64,000 nt of DNA from Halomonas sp. UBA3074. Lineage in GTDB: Bacteria > Pseudomonadota > Gammaproteobacteria > Pseudomonadales > Halomonadaceae. Position 1 is the stretch's first letter. Every line of letters starts with the position of its first letter. The notes under the pieces are model-generated. The model saw only the letters and a program-made list of their open reading frames with translations. It did not search any database and was not told the DNA's origin. Positions 1 to 9,310 of this stretch are shown one piece after another. A program made the position numbers and the translations under genes. Where the stretch lies: the NCBI RefSeq assembly GCF_002366715.1, contig NZ_DFBS01000008.1, forward strand, positions 62,001-126,000, given 5' to 3'.

Positions 1-1397
1 TTCACCACCAATGAGCCTTCAATAAGCGCTACCCGGGTAAGTCCCCCGGTCGTGACATGAATTTCAGGCCCAGAGAGTATGAAAGGCCGAAGGTCTACGT
101 GGCGTGGCTGCGGTAGTCCATTGGCAAGCGTGGGTGTCGTAGAAAGCGCCAACGTCGGCTGGGCCATATAATTGCGCGGGTTGGCCTTGATCAAGCGGGC
201 AAACTCTTCACGGGTCTCTTTGGTTGAGCGTGGGCCGATCAGCATGCCGTAGCCGCCGGACTCATTGGCAGGTTTCACCACCAGTTCGTCCAAGTGGTCG
301 AGCACATAACGGCGGTCATCCTCGAACATGCACAGGTAGCTCGGCACATTAGGCAGTAGCGGTTCCTGGTCGAGGTAATAACGAATCAGCGCTGGCACGA
401 ATGCATAAACGACTTTGTCGTCGGCCACCCCAGCGCCGGGCGCATTGGCCAGCGCCACTTTACCTGCCCGCCAGGCGCGCATTAGGCCCGCCACGCCCAG
501 CATGGATTCGGGATTAAACGCTTCCGGATCTAAAAATTCATCATCGACACGGCGATAAATGACATCTACCCGGCGCAGGCCTGCCACGGTGCGCATATAA
601 ACGACGTCATCGTCATCGACTAGCAGGTCGCTCCCCTGCACCAGCTCTACGCCCATCTGCTGGGCCAAGTAGGCATGCTCGAAGTAGGCCGAGTTATAGA
701 TACCCGGGGTCAGCACGACGATTTGCGGGTCATCGCCGGGGCGGGGCGACATCGCGGCCAGCATGTCGTAAAGCTGTGCCACGTAATCATCAACGGGCAG
801 AATCTTGCCCGACGCAAATAGCTCCGGCAGCACTCGCTTAGTGACGTTGCGGTTTTCCAGCATATAAGAGACGCCGGAGGGAATGCGTAAATTGTCCTCA
901 AGTACATAGAGGGTACCGTCACCATCGCGTACCAAGTCTGACCCGCATACGTGCGCCCAAACGCCATGGGGTGGGTTAACGCCAACGCACTGGGGGCGAA
1001 AATTGACCGACTGCGCCAGCACCTCCGCAGGAAGCACTTTGTCCTTAATGACTTTTTGGTCGTGGTAAAGGTCATCAATAAATAGATTGAGCGCCTGAAC
1101 GCGCTGTTTGAGCCCCGCCTCTGTTTTACGCCACTCACTGGCCGGAATAATGCGCGGCACAATATCAAAAGGCCAAGCACGATCGATCATGGCACCTTCA
1201 GAGTAAACGGTGAACGTAATACCCATGGTCCGGATCGCGATCTCCGCCGCGGTTTTCCGCTCGGCTAACTCTTCTGCACTAAACCTTGCCAACATGTTGC
1301 ACAATTCACCCGCTGACTCGCGTGGCTGACCGGGTGCTGCCATCAGCTCGTCGTAAAAGTCACGACACGCATAGTTATTCCAATTCACTTGGCTCAT
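1..1397 (-). CDS. Circularly permuted type 2 ATP-grasp protein (partial, 3' end outside window)
   Basis: The reading frame starts at an ATG at 1397 (MSQVNWNNYACRDFYDEL) preceded by AGGAG seven bases upstream, and runs open off the left edge, so the C-terminus is missing. Visible landmarks of the family are VLEDNLRIPSGVSYMLENR, LTPGIYNSAYFEHAYLA, RRVDDEFLDP and LDELVVKPANESGGYGM, the last holding the lysine strand and flexible loop expected to contact ATP. The family is predicted to ligate a carboxylate to an amine; the substrate is unknown. It is divergent from a transglutaminase/DUF2126 gene and an ATP-grasp/alpha-E gene, the usual partners of this family, so it belongs to the same system. 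Unlike its paralogue at 5193-7604 it keeps the whole lysine-containing segment and is probably the active ligase of the set. Confidence 0.88.
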   Translation of the reverse strand, partial: MSQVNWNNYACRDFYDELMAAPGQPRESAGELCNMLARFSAEELAERKTAAEIAIRTMGITFTVYSEGAMIDRAWPFDIVPRIIPASEWRKTEAGLKQRVQALNLFIDDLYHDQKVIKDKVLPAEVLAQSVNFRPQCVGVNPPHGVWAHVCGSDLVRDGDGTLYVLEDNLRIPSGVSYMLENRNVTKRVLPELFASGKILPVDDYVAQLYDMLAAMSPRPGDDPQIVVLTPGIYNSAYFEHAYLAQQMGVELVQGSDLLVDDDDVVYMRTVAGLRRVDVIYRRVDDEFLDPEAFNPESMLGVAGLMRAWRAGKVALANAPGAGVADDKVVYAFVPALIRYYLDQEPLLPNVPSYLCMFEDDRRYVLDHLDELVVKPANESGGYGMLIGPRSTKETREEFARLIKANPRNYMAQPTLALSTTPTLANGLPQPRHVDLRPFILSGPEIHVTTGGLTRVALIEGSLVV

Positions 1398-1760
1398 GGG
1401 CGCTCTCCTGGCGCTGGGGTGGAAGCGGCAACTTCCTCAATGCTCAGTGTAGGCCTGCCGCGCGCAAAACAATCAAACAATTGAGAGCAAAATACGTACC
1501 ATCTTTTGCGATATTTCAACGTTTGCTTACCCAAACGCTACTGGGTGGGGTTTTAGGATGACTCAACCTACGTTAATGCCCATTTTTGGTGCGAACAATG
1601 AGAGCCAAAATGGTGCATCAGGCTATTTCCACTTTAGTTAAACGCCTTACTTAAGATAGCGGCTGCAAAAAAGTAAAAGTGGAACGATACTTGCGAAACG
1701 TTCGGTTATTCCTTACCCAGCCGACCATCCGGTTGATAACGGTTCTTTTGAGGGTGGCCC
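1398..1760. other. Divergent intergenic region
   Basis: This stretch of about 360 bases separates the leftward ATP-grasp gene from the rightward transglutaminase/DUF2126 gene and must carry both promoters. It is more AT-rich than the flanking genes. No coding signal, hairpin terminator or convincing palindromic operator is seen; a short open frame crossing 1286-1561 lacks a ribosome-binding site and lies partly antisense to the ATP-grasp gene. Confidence 0.5.
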
Positions 1761-4700
1761 ATGACCATTCGCGTTGCCTTGCATCATCGTACGACTTACC
1801 ACTTTGACCGTCCGGTACGTCTTTCACCCCATGTCATTCGGCTGCGCCCGGCGCCCCACTGCCGTACCCATATCGAGGCTTACTCACTTAAGCTCTCTGG
1901 CGACGACCACTTTCTGAACTGGCAACAGGATCCGTTCGGCAACTTTAATGCGCGCGTCGTGTTTCCCGAGCCACGCAAGGAGTTGACCATCGCCGTCGAG
2001 CTGATCGCGCCGATGACCGTGATCAACCCGTTCGATTTCTTCCTGGACGACATCGCGCAAACGATTCCTTTCGCTTACCCAGACGCCCTGCGTCAGGAAT
2101 TGGGCCCCTACCTGGAAATCACTGAATCCGGGCCGCGCTTGATGGAGTGGCTCAAGGCCGTGCCCCGCGAGCCAACCACCACTGTCGATTTTCTGGTCGC
2201 CCTTAACCAGCGCCTTCAAGACGATATAGGGTACTTGGTGCGCTTAGAGCCAGGCGTGCAGAGTTGTGAAGAAACGCTGACACTGGCCAGCGGCTCATGC
2301 CGCGACAGCGCTTGGCTACTGGTGCAAATTTTTCGCCATTTGGGACTCGCGGCGCGCTTTGTATCGGGCTACCTGATTCAGTTGAAACCCGATGTCAAAG
2401 CACTCGATGGCCCCAGTGGTACCGAGGTGGATTTCACTGATTTACACGCCTGGACCGAAGTGTTTCTGCCCGGCGCTGGCTGGGTAGGGCTTGACCCCAC
2501 CTCGGGGCTGTTCGCCGGCGAAGGCCATATCCCTCTGGCCGCCACCCCCACCACGGGCAGCGCAGCGGCCATCACCGGCTTCTCCGATAAGTGCGAAGTC
2601 ACGTTTGACGTGACCATGGAAGTGACGCGTATTCACGAAGACCCGCGGGTCACCAAGCCCTACAGCGACGAGCAGTGGCAGCGTATCTGCAAACTCGGCG
2701 ACGATGTGGATGCCGAACTTTTGCAGCAGGACGTACGGCTGACCATGGGCGGCGAGCCGACGTTCGTTTCCATTGACGACATGGAAAGCCCGCAGTGGAA
2801 TACCGAAGCGCTGGGGGAGCATAAACGTGAACGTGCCGAAGCACTGCTAACGCGGCTACAGGCGGCCTATGCGCCCGGTAGCGCTATTCAACAGCAGCAG
2901 GGCAAGTGGTACCCCGGCGAACCGTTGCCACGCTGGGCGCTGGCCTGCTACTGGCGCAAGGATGGCGTGCCGCTGTGGCGCGATCCAAAATGGTTAGCCT
3001 GCATGGAAGGCGCCCCCAATATCGACGCTGATAGCGTCATGGCGCAACGTTTTACCCAGGCACTTAGCGAGCGGTTGGGTATCGCCGAACGCTTTTGGAT
3101 TCCGGCGTTTGAGGATGCCTACTACTATCTCTGGAAAGAGCAGTCGCTGCCGGTCAACGTTGACCCAAGAGAAGCCAACCTCAAGGACGACGCCGAGCGT
3201 CACCGCCTTGCCCGCCTGCTCGAACAAGGCCTGGACGAAGTCGTTGGCTACGCCCTACCGCTGCGCCACTCGATCAGTCAGGCCCACCGATGGGAGAGCG
3301 GACGCTGGCCGCTCAAGCGCGACCATCTTTTCCTGGTACCCGGCGACTCCCCCATGGGGCTTCGCTTGCCCCTTTCGGCCCTGCCCTGGGCAGACCCAGA
3401 AGAGCAGCCCCAGCCAGAATCACTATTCGCACCGCGCCCTGAGCTGGGTGACATTCACGGCGAAGTCGCCCGCCGCAACGCTGAACAGCTGCACATCAGC
3501 GATGCTGAACGCCTGGGGCGTTCCAGCCACCCCAGCCCATCGCATCCTGAAGGCGAAAGCGTGCAGCAGCAGCCACGCGCAGCAAGCGACCAAGAAAGTG
3601 GCATCATACACACCAGCCTATGTGTGGAGCCCAGAGATGGCCGTTTGCATATATTCCTGCCACCGCTCACCAGCCTGGAGCACTACCTTGACCTGCTCAG
3701 TACGGTGGAAGAGTGCGCCAAAGCGCTTGCGTGCCCGGTGATGGTTGAAGGCTACTCACCGCCTCGTGATCCGCGCCTGGAAAACTTTATGATCACCCCC
3801 GATCCGGGCGTGATCGAAGTGAATATTATGCCCGCCGCCAGTTGGCAAACACTGGTGGCACAAACCGAACGACTCTATGAAGAAGCGCGGAAAACCCGTC
3901 TGGGCACGGAAAAGTTCATGCTCGATGGCCGCCACACCGGCACCGGCGGTGGTAACCACGTCACCCTGGGTGGAATAACGCCTGACGATTCGCCGTTTTT
4001 GCGTCGCCCGGATCTGCTCGCCAGTTTGGTGACCTATTGGCAGCACCACCCGAGCCTCTCTTATCTGTTTTCTGGGCTGTTTATTGGCCCGACCAGTCAA
4101 GCGCCTAGAGTTGACGAAGCGCGCCACGAAGCGCTCTATGAGCTTGAAATCGCCCTGCAACAAATGCCCGAAGGCGACGTGGTACAGCCCTGGCTGGTCG
4201 ATCGCTTGCTACGCCATCTGCTGACCGACTTAACGGGCAACACCCACCGGGCCGAGTTCTGCATCGACAAACTCTATTCACCGGATAGTGATAGTGGTCG
4301 GCTCGGTTTATTAGAACTACGCGGTTTTGAGATGCCACCCCATGCGCGCATGGGACTCATGCAAATGCTGTTAATCCGCGCCCTTGTCGCGCGCTGCTGG
4401 AAAACGCCCTACCGCGCCAAGCCCGTGCGCTGGGGAAGCGCACTGCAAGATCGCTGGATGCTGCCTCACTACCTGTGGAACGATCTTGACGACGTGCTGA
4501 CCGATTTACGCCACCACGGCTTCGACTTCGACCTTGATTGGTTTGCCCCCTTCCTGGAGTTCCGTTTCCCGCTGCATGGCCGTTTGCATACGCCCATGCT
4601 AGACATCGAGCTGCGCCAAGCCATCGAACCCTGGCACGTGCTGGGTGAAGAGGCCTCGGCAGGCGGCACGGCTCGCTATGTGGACTCCTCGGTGGAGCGC

Positions 4701-5111
4701 CTGGAAGTCAAAGTCAGCGGCATGAGCGGTGACCGCTATGTGGTGACTTGTAATGGCCGTCGCGTGCCCCTTTCAGCGACGGGGCGTAATGGCGAAGCAG
4801 TCGCCGGGGTGCGCTACCGCGCCTGGCAGCCGCCCTCGGCATTACACCCGCAAATCCCTATTCACGCGCCGCTGGTGTTTGACGTCATCGATACCTGGAA
4901 CCAGCGCTCCGTGGCAGGTTGCACCTACTACGTGGTGCATCCGACGGGGCGTAATTTCGATACGTTCCCGGTCAACGCGTTTGAAGCGGAAGCGCGTCGA
5001 CTGGGGCGTTTCAGTGACAGCGGTCATCGCCATGGCCATCAGGTGCCTAAAGTGGAAACACCCAGCCTGGAACTGCCGCAAACGCTCGACCTGCGCTGGA
5101 CGCCTAGTTAG
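1761..5111 (+). CDS. Transglutaminase-like protein with DUF2126 domain
   Basis: The 1116-residue protein begins with the bacterial transglutaminase-like N-terminal domain (residues about 1-120, HHRTTYHFDRPVRLSPH), followed by a transglutaminase core at about 150-270 with the catalytic cysteine in ASGSCRDSAWLL, the histidine in DLHAWTEVFLPG and the aspartate in GLDPTSGL. Residues about 310-1116 form the DUF2126 domain, with GGEPTF and the glycine-rich TGTGGGNHVTLGG stretch. It is a cytosolic-type protein without signal peptide. The ATG at 1761 follows AGGGTGG. Family knowledge: comparative genomics has linked such transglutaminase, ATP-grasp and alpha-E genes to an uncharacterised peptide or amide-bond pathway. 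The gene heads a three-gene unit with 5193-7604 and 7601-8467. Length is normal for the family. Confidence 0.88.
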   Translation: MTIRVALHHRTTYHFDRPVRLSPHVIRLRPAPHCRTHIEAYSLKLSGDDHFLNWQQDPFGNFNARVVFPEPRKELTIAVELIAPMTVINPFDFFLDDIAQTIPFAYPDALRQELGPYLEITESGPRLMEWLKAVPREPTTTVDFLVALNQRLQDDIGYLVRLEPGVQSCEETLTLASGSCRDSAWLLVQIFRHLGLAARFVSGYLIQLKPDVKALDGPSGTEVDFTDLHAWTEVFLPGAGWVGLDPTSGLFAGEGHIPLAATPTTGSAAAITGFSDKCEVTFDVTMEVTRIHEDPRVTKPYSDEQWQRICKLGDDVDAELLQQDVRLTMGGEPTFVSIDDMESPQWNTEALGEHKRERAEALLTRLQAAYAPGSAIQQQQGKWYPGEPLPRWALACYWRKDGVPLWRDPKWLACMEGAPNIDADSVMAQRFTQALSERLGIAERFWIPAFEDAYYYLWKEQSLPVNVDPREANLKDDAERHRLARLLEQGLDEVVGYALPLRHSISQAHRWESGRWPLKRDHLFLVPGDSPMGLRLPLSALPWADPEEQPQPESLFAPRPELGDIHGEVARRNAEQLHISDAERLGRSSHPSPSHPEGESVQQQPRAASDQESGIIHTSLCVEPRDGRLHIFLPPLTSLEHYLDLLSTVEECAKALACPVMVEGYSPPRDPRLENFMITPDPGVIEVNIMPAASWQTLVAQTERLYEEARKTRLGTEKFMLDGRHTGTGGGNHVTLGGITPDDSPFLRRPDLLASLVTYWQHHPSLSYLFSGLFIGPTSQAPRVDEARHEALYELEIALQQMPEGDVVQPWLVDRLLRHLLTDLTGNTHRAEFCIDKLYSPDSDSGRLGLLELRGFEMPPHARMGLMQMLLIRALVARCWKTPYRAKPVRWGSALQDRWMLPHYLWNDLDDVLTDLRHHGFDFDLDWFAPFLEFRFPLHGRLHTPMLDIELRQAIEPWHVLGEEASAGGTARYVDSSVERLEVKVSGMSGDRYVVTCNGRRVPLSATGRNGEAVAGVRYRAWQPPSALHPQIPIHAPLVFDVIDTWNQRSVAGCTYYVVHPTGRNFDTFPVNAFEAEARRLGRFSDSGHRHGHQVPKVETPSLELPQTLDLRWTPS

Positions 5112-5192
5112 TTTTTTTAACGCAGCTAATGCTTTTCTCTTAGCGGCTACTGCAGGATAATCCGCCCCTTACCTCTCAGGATTACAAGGACA

Positions 5193-7604
5193 ATGACGGC
5201 CCCTGTCTCTCCCTCGCTTCTCGCGCCCGTGGTTAACGGGCTCGTTGAGGATTACTTGAATCAGCTAGGCAAGGGACAGCCCGGCACGTATGACGCTATG
5301 CTCGATGGTCAAGGGCAGTTACGCCCTGGTTGGCAGAGCTTACTCGGTTGTTTAGAAGCACTCGGCCCCACCGGCCGCCTCCACCAGCATGAAGAAATTC
5401 AGCGTTTGTTGGCTGAAAATGGCGTTATTTTCAACATGCACGATGAAACCCAGGGGCGCTCATGGCGGCTCGATCCGCTTCCCTGGGTCATCGATGAAGC
5501 ACAGTGGCAAGCACTGGAAGCGGGGCTCACTCAGCGCAGTCGGCTACTAACGGCCCTTTATGACGACATATACGGCCCTAAAACGCTCTTTGAGCAAGGC
5601 CTTTTGCCGACTCAGGAGCTGCTCGCTTCACCGCATCTGTTACTGCCTTGCCACCGCTCCTTGCCTAATGACCGCGCGCCGATCGGTTTTCACGGTGTGG
5701 ATGTCATTCAGGATACCCAGGGCCAATGGCGCGTGATGGCAGACCGTTTGCAGGCGCCTTCAGGCACTGGGTTTGCGCTTGAAAACCGTATATTGATGGC
5801 TCGTGCCCTACCCGATATGTACCGGAATGCGCCGTTAAAACGGTTAGCGGGCTTCCTCGATTTACATCATCGAACCTTAATCGCGATGGCCTATCAGCAC
5901 CGCGACAATCCGACCTTGATTCTTTTAACGCCAGGGCCTGCGAGCCCGCGCTATTTTGAGCACGCCTACTTGGCCAACTACCTCAATATCGCCTTGGTAG
6001 AAGGACAGGACTTGGTGGTGCGTGATACGCAGGTATGGCTGCGCACCCTGGGCGGTTTACAGCCCGTCGATGTCATATTGCGCAACTGCGACGACGTCTA
6101 CTGCGACCCACTGGAACTCCGCGGGGACTCACAGCTCGGCGTGCCCGGGCTTTTGCAGGCCATGCGTTCAGGCGGGGTGGCATTATCGAACGCCCTGGGC
6201 GTCGGCATTCTAGAAGCCCCGGCATTAGCGGACTACCTGCCGGCGCTCTGCGAGCACCTGCTGGGTGAACCGCTGCTGTTACACAACGCCGATGCTTCTA
6301 CTCAGGCGGCTACCGCCCCGGTATTTAACAGCTATTTACAGCGCCTAGAGCCTACTACGCTCAACCTGCGCTGCTTTGTGACCCGTACGCCGAATAGCGC
6401 CACCGTCAAACCTAATGCCGCGGACGAGTATCAAGTCATGCCCGGCGGCTTGGCCTGGGTGGGCGAGCCCGGCTCCCATTCACTGAGCAGCAGCATCGTC
6501 AAAGATGTATGGGTGACGGCAGCCTCACCCCAACCGCATGTTAGTCAGTTACGTCAGGCGCGTGGCCCGGTCGTGGCCACTCGCGACGGCACCGACCTAC
6601 CCAGCCGTGTGGCTGAAAGCCTGTTTTGGTTAGGCCGCTATGGTGAGCGTTTGGATACCCGGGCACGCCTGCTGCGTGAAGCCCTGCTTAGGCTGATGGA
6701 GTATGACCAGGACGAAATCGCTGATCAGCTACTGGATGAACTGCTGCTGGCGCTGGATATCACCACCCTCAACGACGATGACGAGCACCGCTTACAAGCG
6801 CCACTCATCGGGTTTGACCAGAAACGCGCCGCCTTGCTGGCTCAGTTCGATGACGTCGACCCCCAGGCACTGCAGCCACTTTTTTCACAATTGATGCGCA
6901 ATGCGCGCAGCGTGCGTGATCATCTGGGCGACGACTCCTGGCGGGTAGTGCATCAGTTGCGCCAGCGCATGGCGACGTTCAACCCCAGCTTGGGAGCCAG
7001 CGCTGCACGACGTGCCTGCGAAAGCCTTTCAGCCCAGCTAGCAGCCTTTTTTGGGCTCTGTAACGAGACCATGCCGCATCATTACGGCTGGCGATTTATG
7101 GATATTGGCCGCTTTCTGGATCGTGTGCTCGGGCTACTCTCATTGCTCAAACTGACGCTCAACGCCCCGCATTCGCCAGGGTTGGCACTGTGGGAAGTGG
7201 TACTCGCCACCACCGATAACTTTACTGCCTATCGGCGCCGCTACCGAAGCGAGCTCCACCCAGCAGCGATTCTTGACCTACTGCTGTTTGACGAAACCAA
7301 CCCGCGCTCGGTGGGCTACATGCTCAAGCGCATTGAGCGTCAGATGGATCGACTGCCCGGCAGCACCTCGCCCTACCGTAACGCCGAACGAAGGCTGTTG
7401 ATTCAGGCCAATGCGGCGCTCCACCTGGCCGATATTGATCGTTTAAGCCACTTAGCGGATACCCCCGAGGCGCAAGAGGCCTTAGAACAGCTGCTGGATG
7501 CCCTGATTGAGCCATTGAGCGCACTTTCTGAAGCCATCAGCCAAAGCCACTTTAGCCACGTGGAACGTCCTCGCCAGCTAGTCAGCATGGAGCCCGATGC
7601 ATGA
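5193..7604 (+). CDS. Circularly permuted ATP-grasp / alpha-E domain fusion
   Basis: The 803-residue protein fuses an N-terminal circularly permuted ATP-grasp region (residues about 20-475; VDVIQDTQGQWRVMADRLQAPSG, LTPGPASPRYFEHAYLANYL, RNCDDVYCDP, YQVMPGGLAWVG) to a C-terminal helical alpha-E (DUF403) region starting near SRVAESLFWLGRYGERLDTRARLLR and ending near residue 790. The ATG follows ACAAGGACA. Compared with the paralogue at 1-1397, the segment between the leucine-rich LLGEPLLL and NLRCF is about 55 residues shorter, and no LVVKP-type lysine strand can be found there, so the ATP-grasp half may be catalytically dead or strongly modified. The stop overlaps the start of the next gene by 4 bases (ATGA), indicating translational coupling. 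Confidence 0.87.
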   Translation: MTAPVSPSLLAPVVNGLVEDYLNQLGKGQPGTYDAMLDGQGQLRPGWQSLLGCLEALGPTGRLHQHEEIQRLLAENGVIFNMHDETQGRSWRLDPLPWVIDEAQWQALEAGLTQRSRLLTALYDDIYGPKTLFEQGLLPTQELLASPHLLLPCHRSLPNDRAPIGFHGVDVIQDTQGQWRVMADRLQAPSGTGFALENRILMARALPDMYRNAPLKRLAGFLDLHHRTLIAMAYQHRDNPTLILLTPGPASPRYFEHAYLANYLNIALVEGQDLVVRDTQVWLRTLGGLQPVDVILRNCDDVYCDPLELRGDSQLGVPGLLQAMRSGGVALSNALGVGILEAPALADYLPALCEHLLGEPLLLHNADASTQAATAPVFNSYLQRLEPTTLNLRCFVTRTPNSATVKPNAADEYQVMPGGLAWVGEPGSHSLSSSIVKDVWVTAASPQPHVSQLRQARGPVVATRDGTDLPSRVAESLFWLGRYGERLDTRARLLREALLRLMEYDQDEIADQLLDELLLALDITTLNDDDEHRLQAPLIGFDQKRAALLAQFDDVDPQALQPLFSQLMRNARSVRDHLGDDSWRVVHQLRQRMATFNPSLGASAARRACESLSAQLAAFFGLCNETMPHHYGWRFMDIGRFLDRVLGLLSLLKLTLNAPHSPGLALWEVVLATTDNFTAYRRRYRSELHPAAILDLLLFDETNPRSVGYMLKRIERQMDRLPGSTSPYRNAERRLLIQANAALHLADIDRLSHLADTPEAQEALEQLLDALIEPLSALSEAISQSHFSHVERPRQLVSMEPDA

Positions 7605-8467
7605 ATTACACGCTGCGGCATACCACCCGCTACCACTACAGCGCCCCGGTGACGCTGTGCCACAGTGAAGCGCGGGTGCTCCCACGTAAAACGCCGCACC
7701 AGCAGTGCGGCGCATCGGAACTACTGATCAGCCCTGCGCCGCAGGTACAGCGCGAACGCTGCGATATCTTCGGCAATCGAGTGCTCTATTTCGCCATGGA
7801 AGAAGTTCATCAAACGCTGGATGTCACGGTGGTCACACCGCTGAATACACAACCGTTAGCTGCCCTGCCCAGTGTTTCACCCACATGGGAAAGCGTTGCC
7901 CAGCAGCTTAGCCAGGACAACCGCTTTGACGTTCAGCTTTACCGTTTGGACTCACCGTTTATCCGCCGTAACGATGAACTCGCTGGCTTTGCGCTTAGCT
8001 GCTTTACCCCTGGCAGGCCACTTATCGAAGCGGCGCTAGCGCTCAATGAGTTGATTCATACCACCTTCGAATACGACCCTAGCTTCACCACGCTGGCAAC
8101 ACCGTTAAGCGATGTGCTCACTAACCGCCGTGGCGTCTGCCAGGATTTCGCGCACCTTGCGATCGGTGCACTGCGTTCAGTAGGCCTAGCGGCGCGTTAT
8201 GTCAGCGGCTACCTGGAAACCCAGCCACCGCCTGGGCAACCGCGGTTAATAGGCGCGGATGCCTCCCATGCTTGGCTGGCGACCTGGATCCCCGATTGGG
8301 GCTGGTTGGCGCTAGACCCCACCAATGGCGCCGTGGCCGGTGAACAGCACCCGGTGCTGGCCTGGGGGCGAGATTATGCCGATGTCGCGCCGCTCAAAGG
8401 GGTGATGAACGGCGGCGGCGAGCATCGTTTGGAGGTGGAAGTCGATGTCATGCCGCTGGCCAGCTAA
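7601..8467 (+). CDS. Transglutaminase family protein
   Basis: The 288-residue protein has the N-terminal transglutaminase-like beta domain (LRHTTRYHYSAPVTLCHSEARVLPR) and a transglutaminase/protease core with catalytic cysteine in NRRGVCQDFAHLAIGALR, histidine in ADASHAWLATWIP and aspartate in WLALDPTNG. No signal peptide is present, so it is expected in the cytosol. Family members act as cysteine peptidases or amide-forming enzymes; the substrate here is unknown. The start overlaps the upstream ATP-grasp/alpha-E stop by 4 bases, and it closes the three-gene unit. It is a shorter relative of the N-terminal half of the protein at 1761-5111. Confidence 0.88.
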   Translation: MNYTLRHTTRYHYSAPVTLCHSEARVLPRKTPHQQCGASELLISPAPQVQRERCDIFGNRVLYFAMEEVHQTLDVTVVTPLNTQPLAALPSVSPTWESVAQQLSQDNRFDVQLYRLDSPFIRRNDELAGFALSCFTPGRPLIEAALALNELIHTTFEYDPSFTTLATPLSDVLTNRRGVCQDFAHLAIGALRSVGLAARYVSGYLETQPPPGQPRLIGADASHAWLATWIPDWGWLALDPTNGAVAGEQHPVLAWGRDYADVAPLKGVMNGGGEHRLEVEVDVMPLAS

Positions 8468-8493
8468 CGCTGGACGGATGCGGCATATCGCCA

Positions 8494-9201
8494 TCAAGCC
8501 GTTTCGTAGGCAGCCTTGAGACGATAAAACTCTTCGACGATAGCGGCCATTTCATCGGCGTCGTAATCACACAAGCCACTCACTACGAGTTTCTTGGAGC
8601 CTACCCCTACCGCTTCACCAGCCGATTCAATCGAGAACTCCAACCGCGCATCGGCACGTTTGCCGTTCACCTCTAACGATGAGTGATTGAGCGTTAACCC
8701 CGGTGAGAAACCATCTAAACGTTCAAGTGAAAAACCCATGCTGTCGTAGATCACCAGCGGGCGTTTAGGATTAAACATAACCCCTTGTTGTTCCATGAGG
8801 GGTTTGAGGTAGTGCGGGAAATTTTTACCTGAAAAAGCGACGTAACAGCGCGCAAAAGCTTCCACCACCTCAGGATCGTGGGTAATGTCACCACCACGCA
8901 CGACCTGTAAGTAACACTTTCCGCCTTCATCGCAGACGTGCAACGTACCATCGTCCGCTTCGCTGAATTTAAGCGGCGTATCGGCGCCCACCATGTTGGT
9001 AAAGCGAAACTCCATTTGCCGCGACAACCCAAACTTTGTGAGTATCAATACAAATAGCAAGTCGCCGGGTACACAAAAGCGCCGTGCATCCGGGTTATGA
9101 ATGGGGTTGTAGTCACCAGCGACGCCTTTGGCGAAACGACTGGCCTGCTCTGCGGAGATCACTACATACTCTCCGCGCTGCGCGTAAAAATCCTTGAACA
9201 T
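8494..9201 (-). CDS. DUF3581 family protein
   Basis: The 235-residue protein resembles the DUF3581 family of gammaproteobacteria, whose function is unknown. An N-terminal segment (EQASRFAKGVAGDYNPIHNPDARRF) carries a DYNPIH signature like that of MaoC-type hot-dog enoyl hydratases, which suggests, but does not prove, a hot-dog fold acting on an acyl thioester. There is no signal peptide or membrane segment. The start ATG at 9201 has no strong Shine-Dalgarno sequence. It is divergent from the AsmA-like gene and convergent with the transglutaminase gene. Confidence 0.7.
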   Translation of the reverse strand: MFKDFYAQRGEYVVISAEQASRFAKGVAGDYNPIHNPDARRFCVPGDLLFVLILTKFGLSRQMEFRFTNMVGADTPLKFSEADDGTLHVCDEGGKCYLQVVRGGDITHDPEVVEAFARCYVAFSGKNFPHYLKPLMEQQGVMFNPKRPLVIYDSMGFSLERLDGFSPGLTLNHSSLEVNGKRADARLEFSIESAGEAVGVGSKKLVVSGLCDYDADEMAAIVEEFYRLKAAYETA

Positions 9202-9310
9202 GGCGTTTGTTGCCTGCCTAGCGTTGAAATCGAAAACCCGTCACTGCCCAACGCCGCGCATAATGCCATAAAACACGCCCCAACAGGAGTTATCTGCTCG
9301 GGAAACCACT

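Noticed and set aside
1286..1561. A 91-codon rightward frame in the divergent gap before the DUF2126 gene
   Set aside because: It is partly antisense to the ATP-grasp start, lacks a ribosome-binding site and has no recognisable domain.
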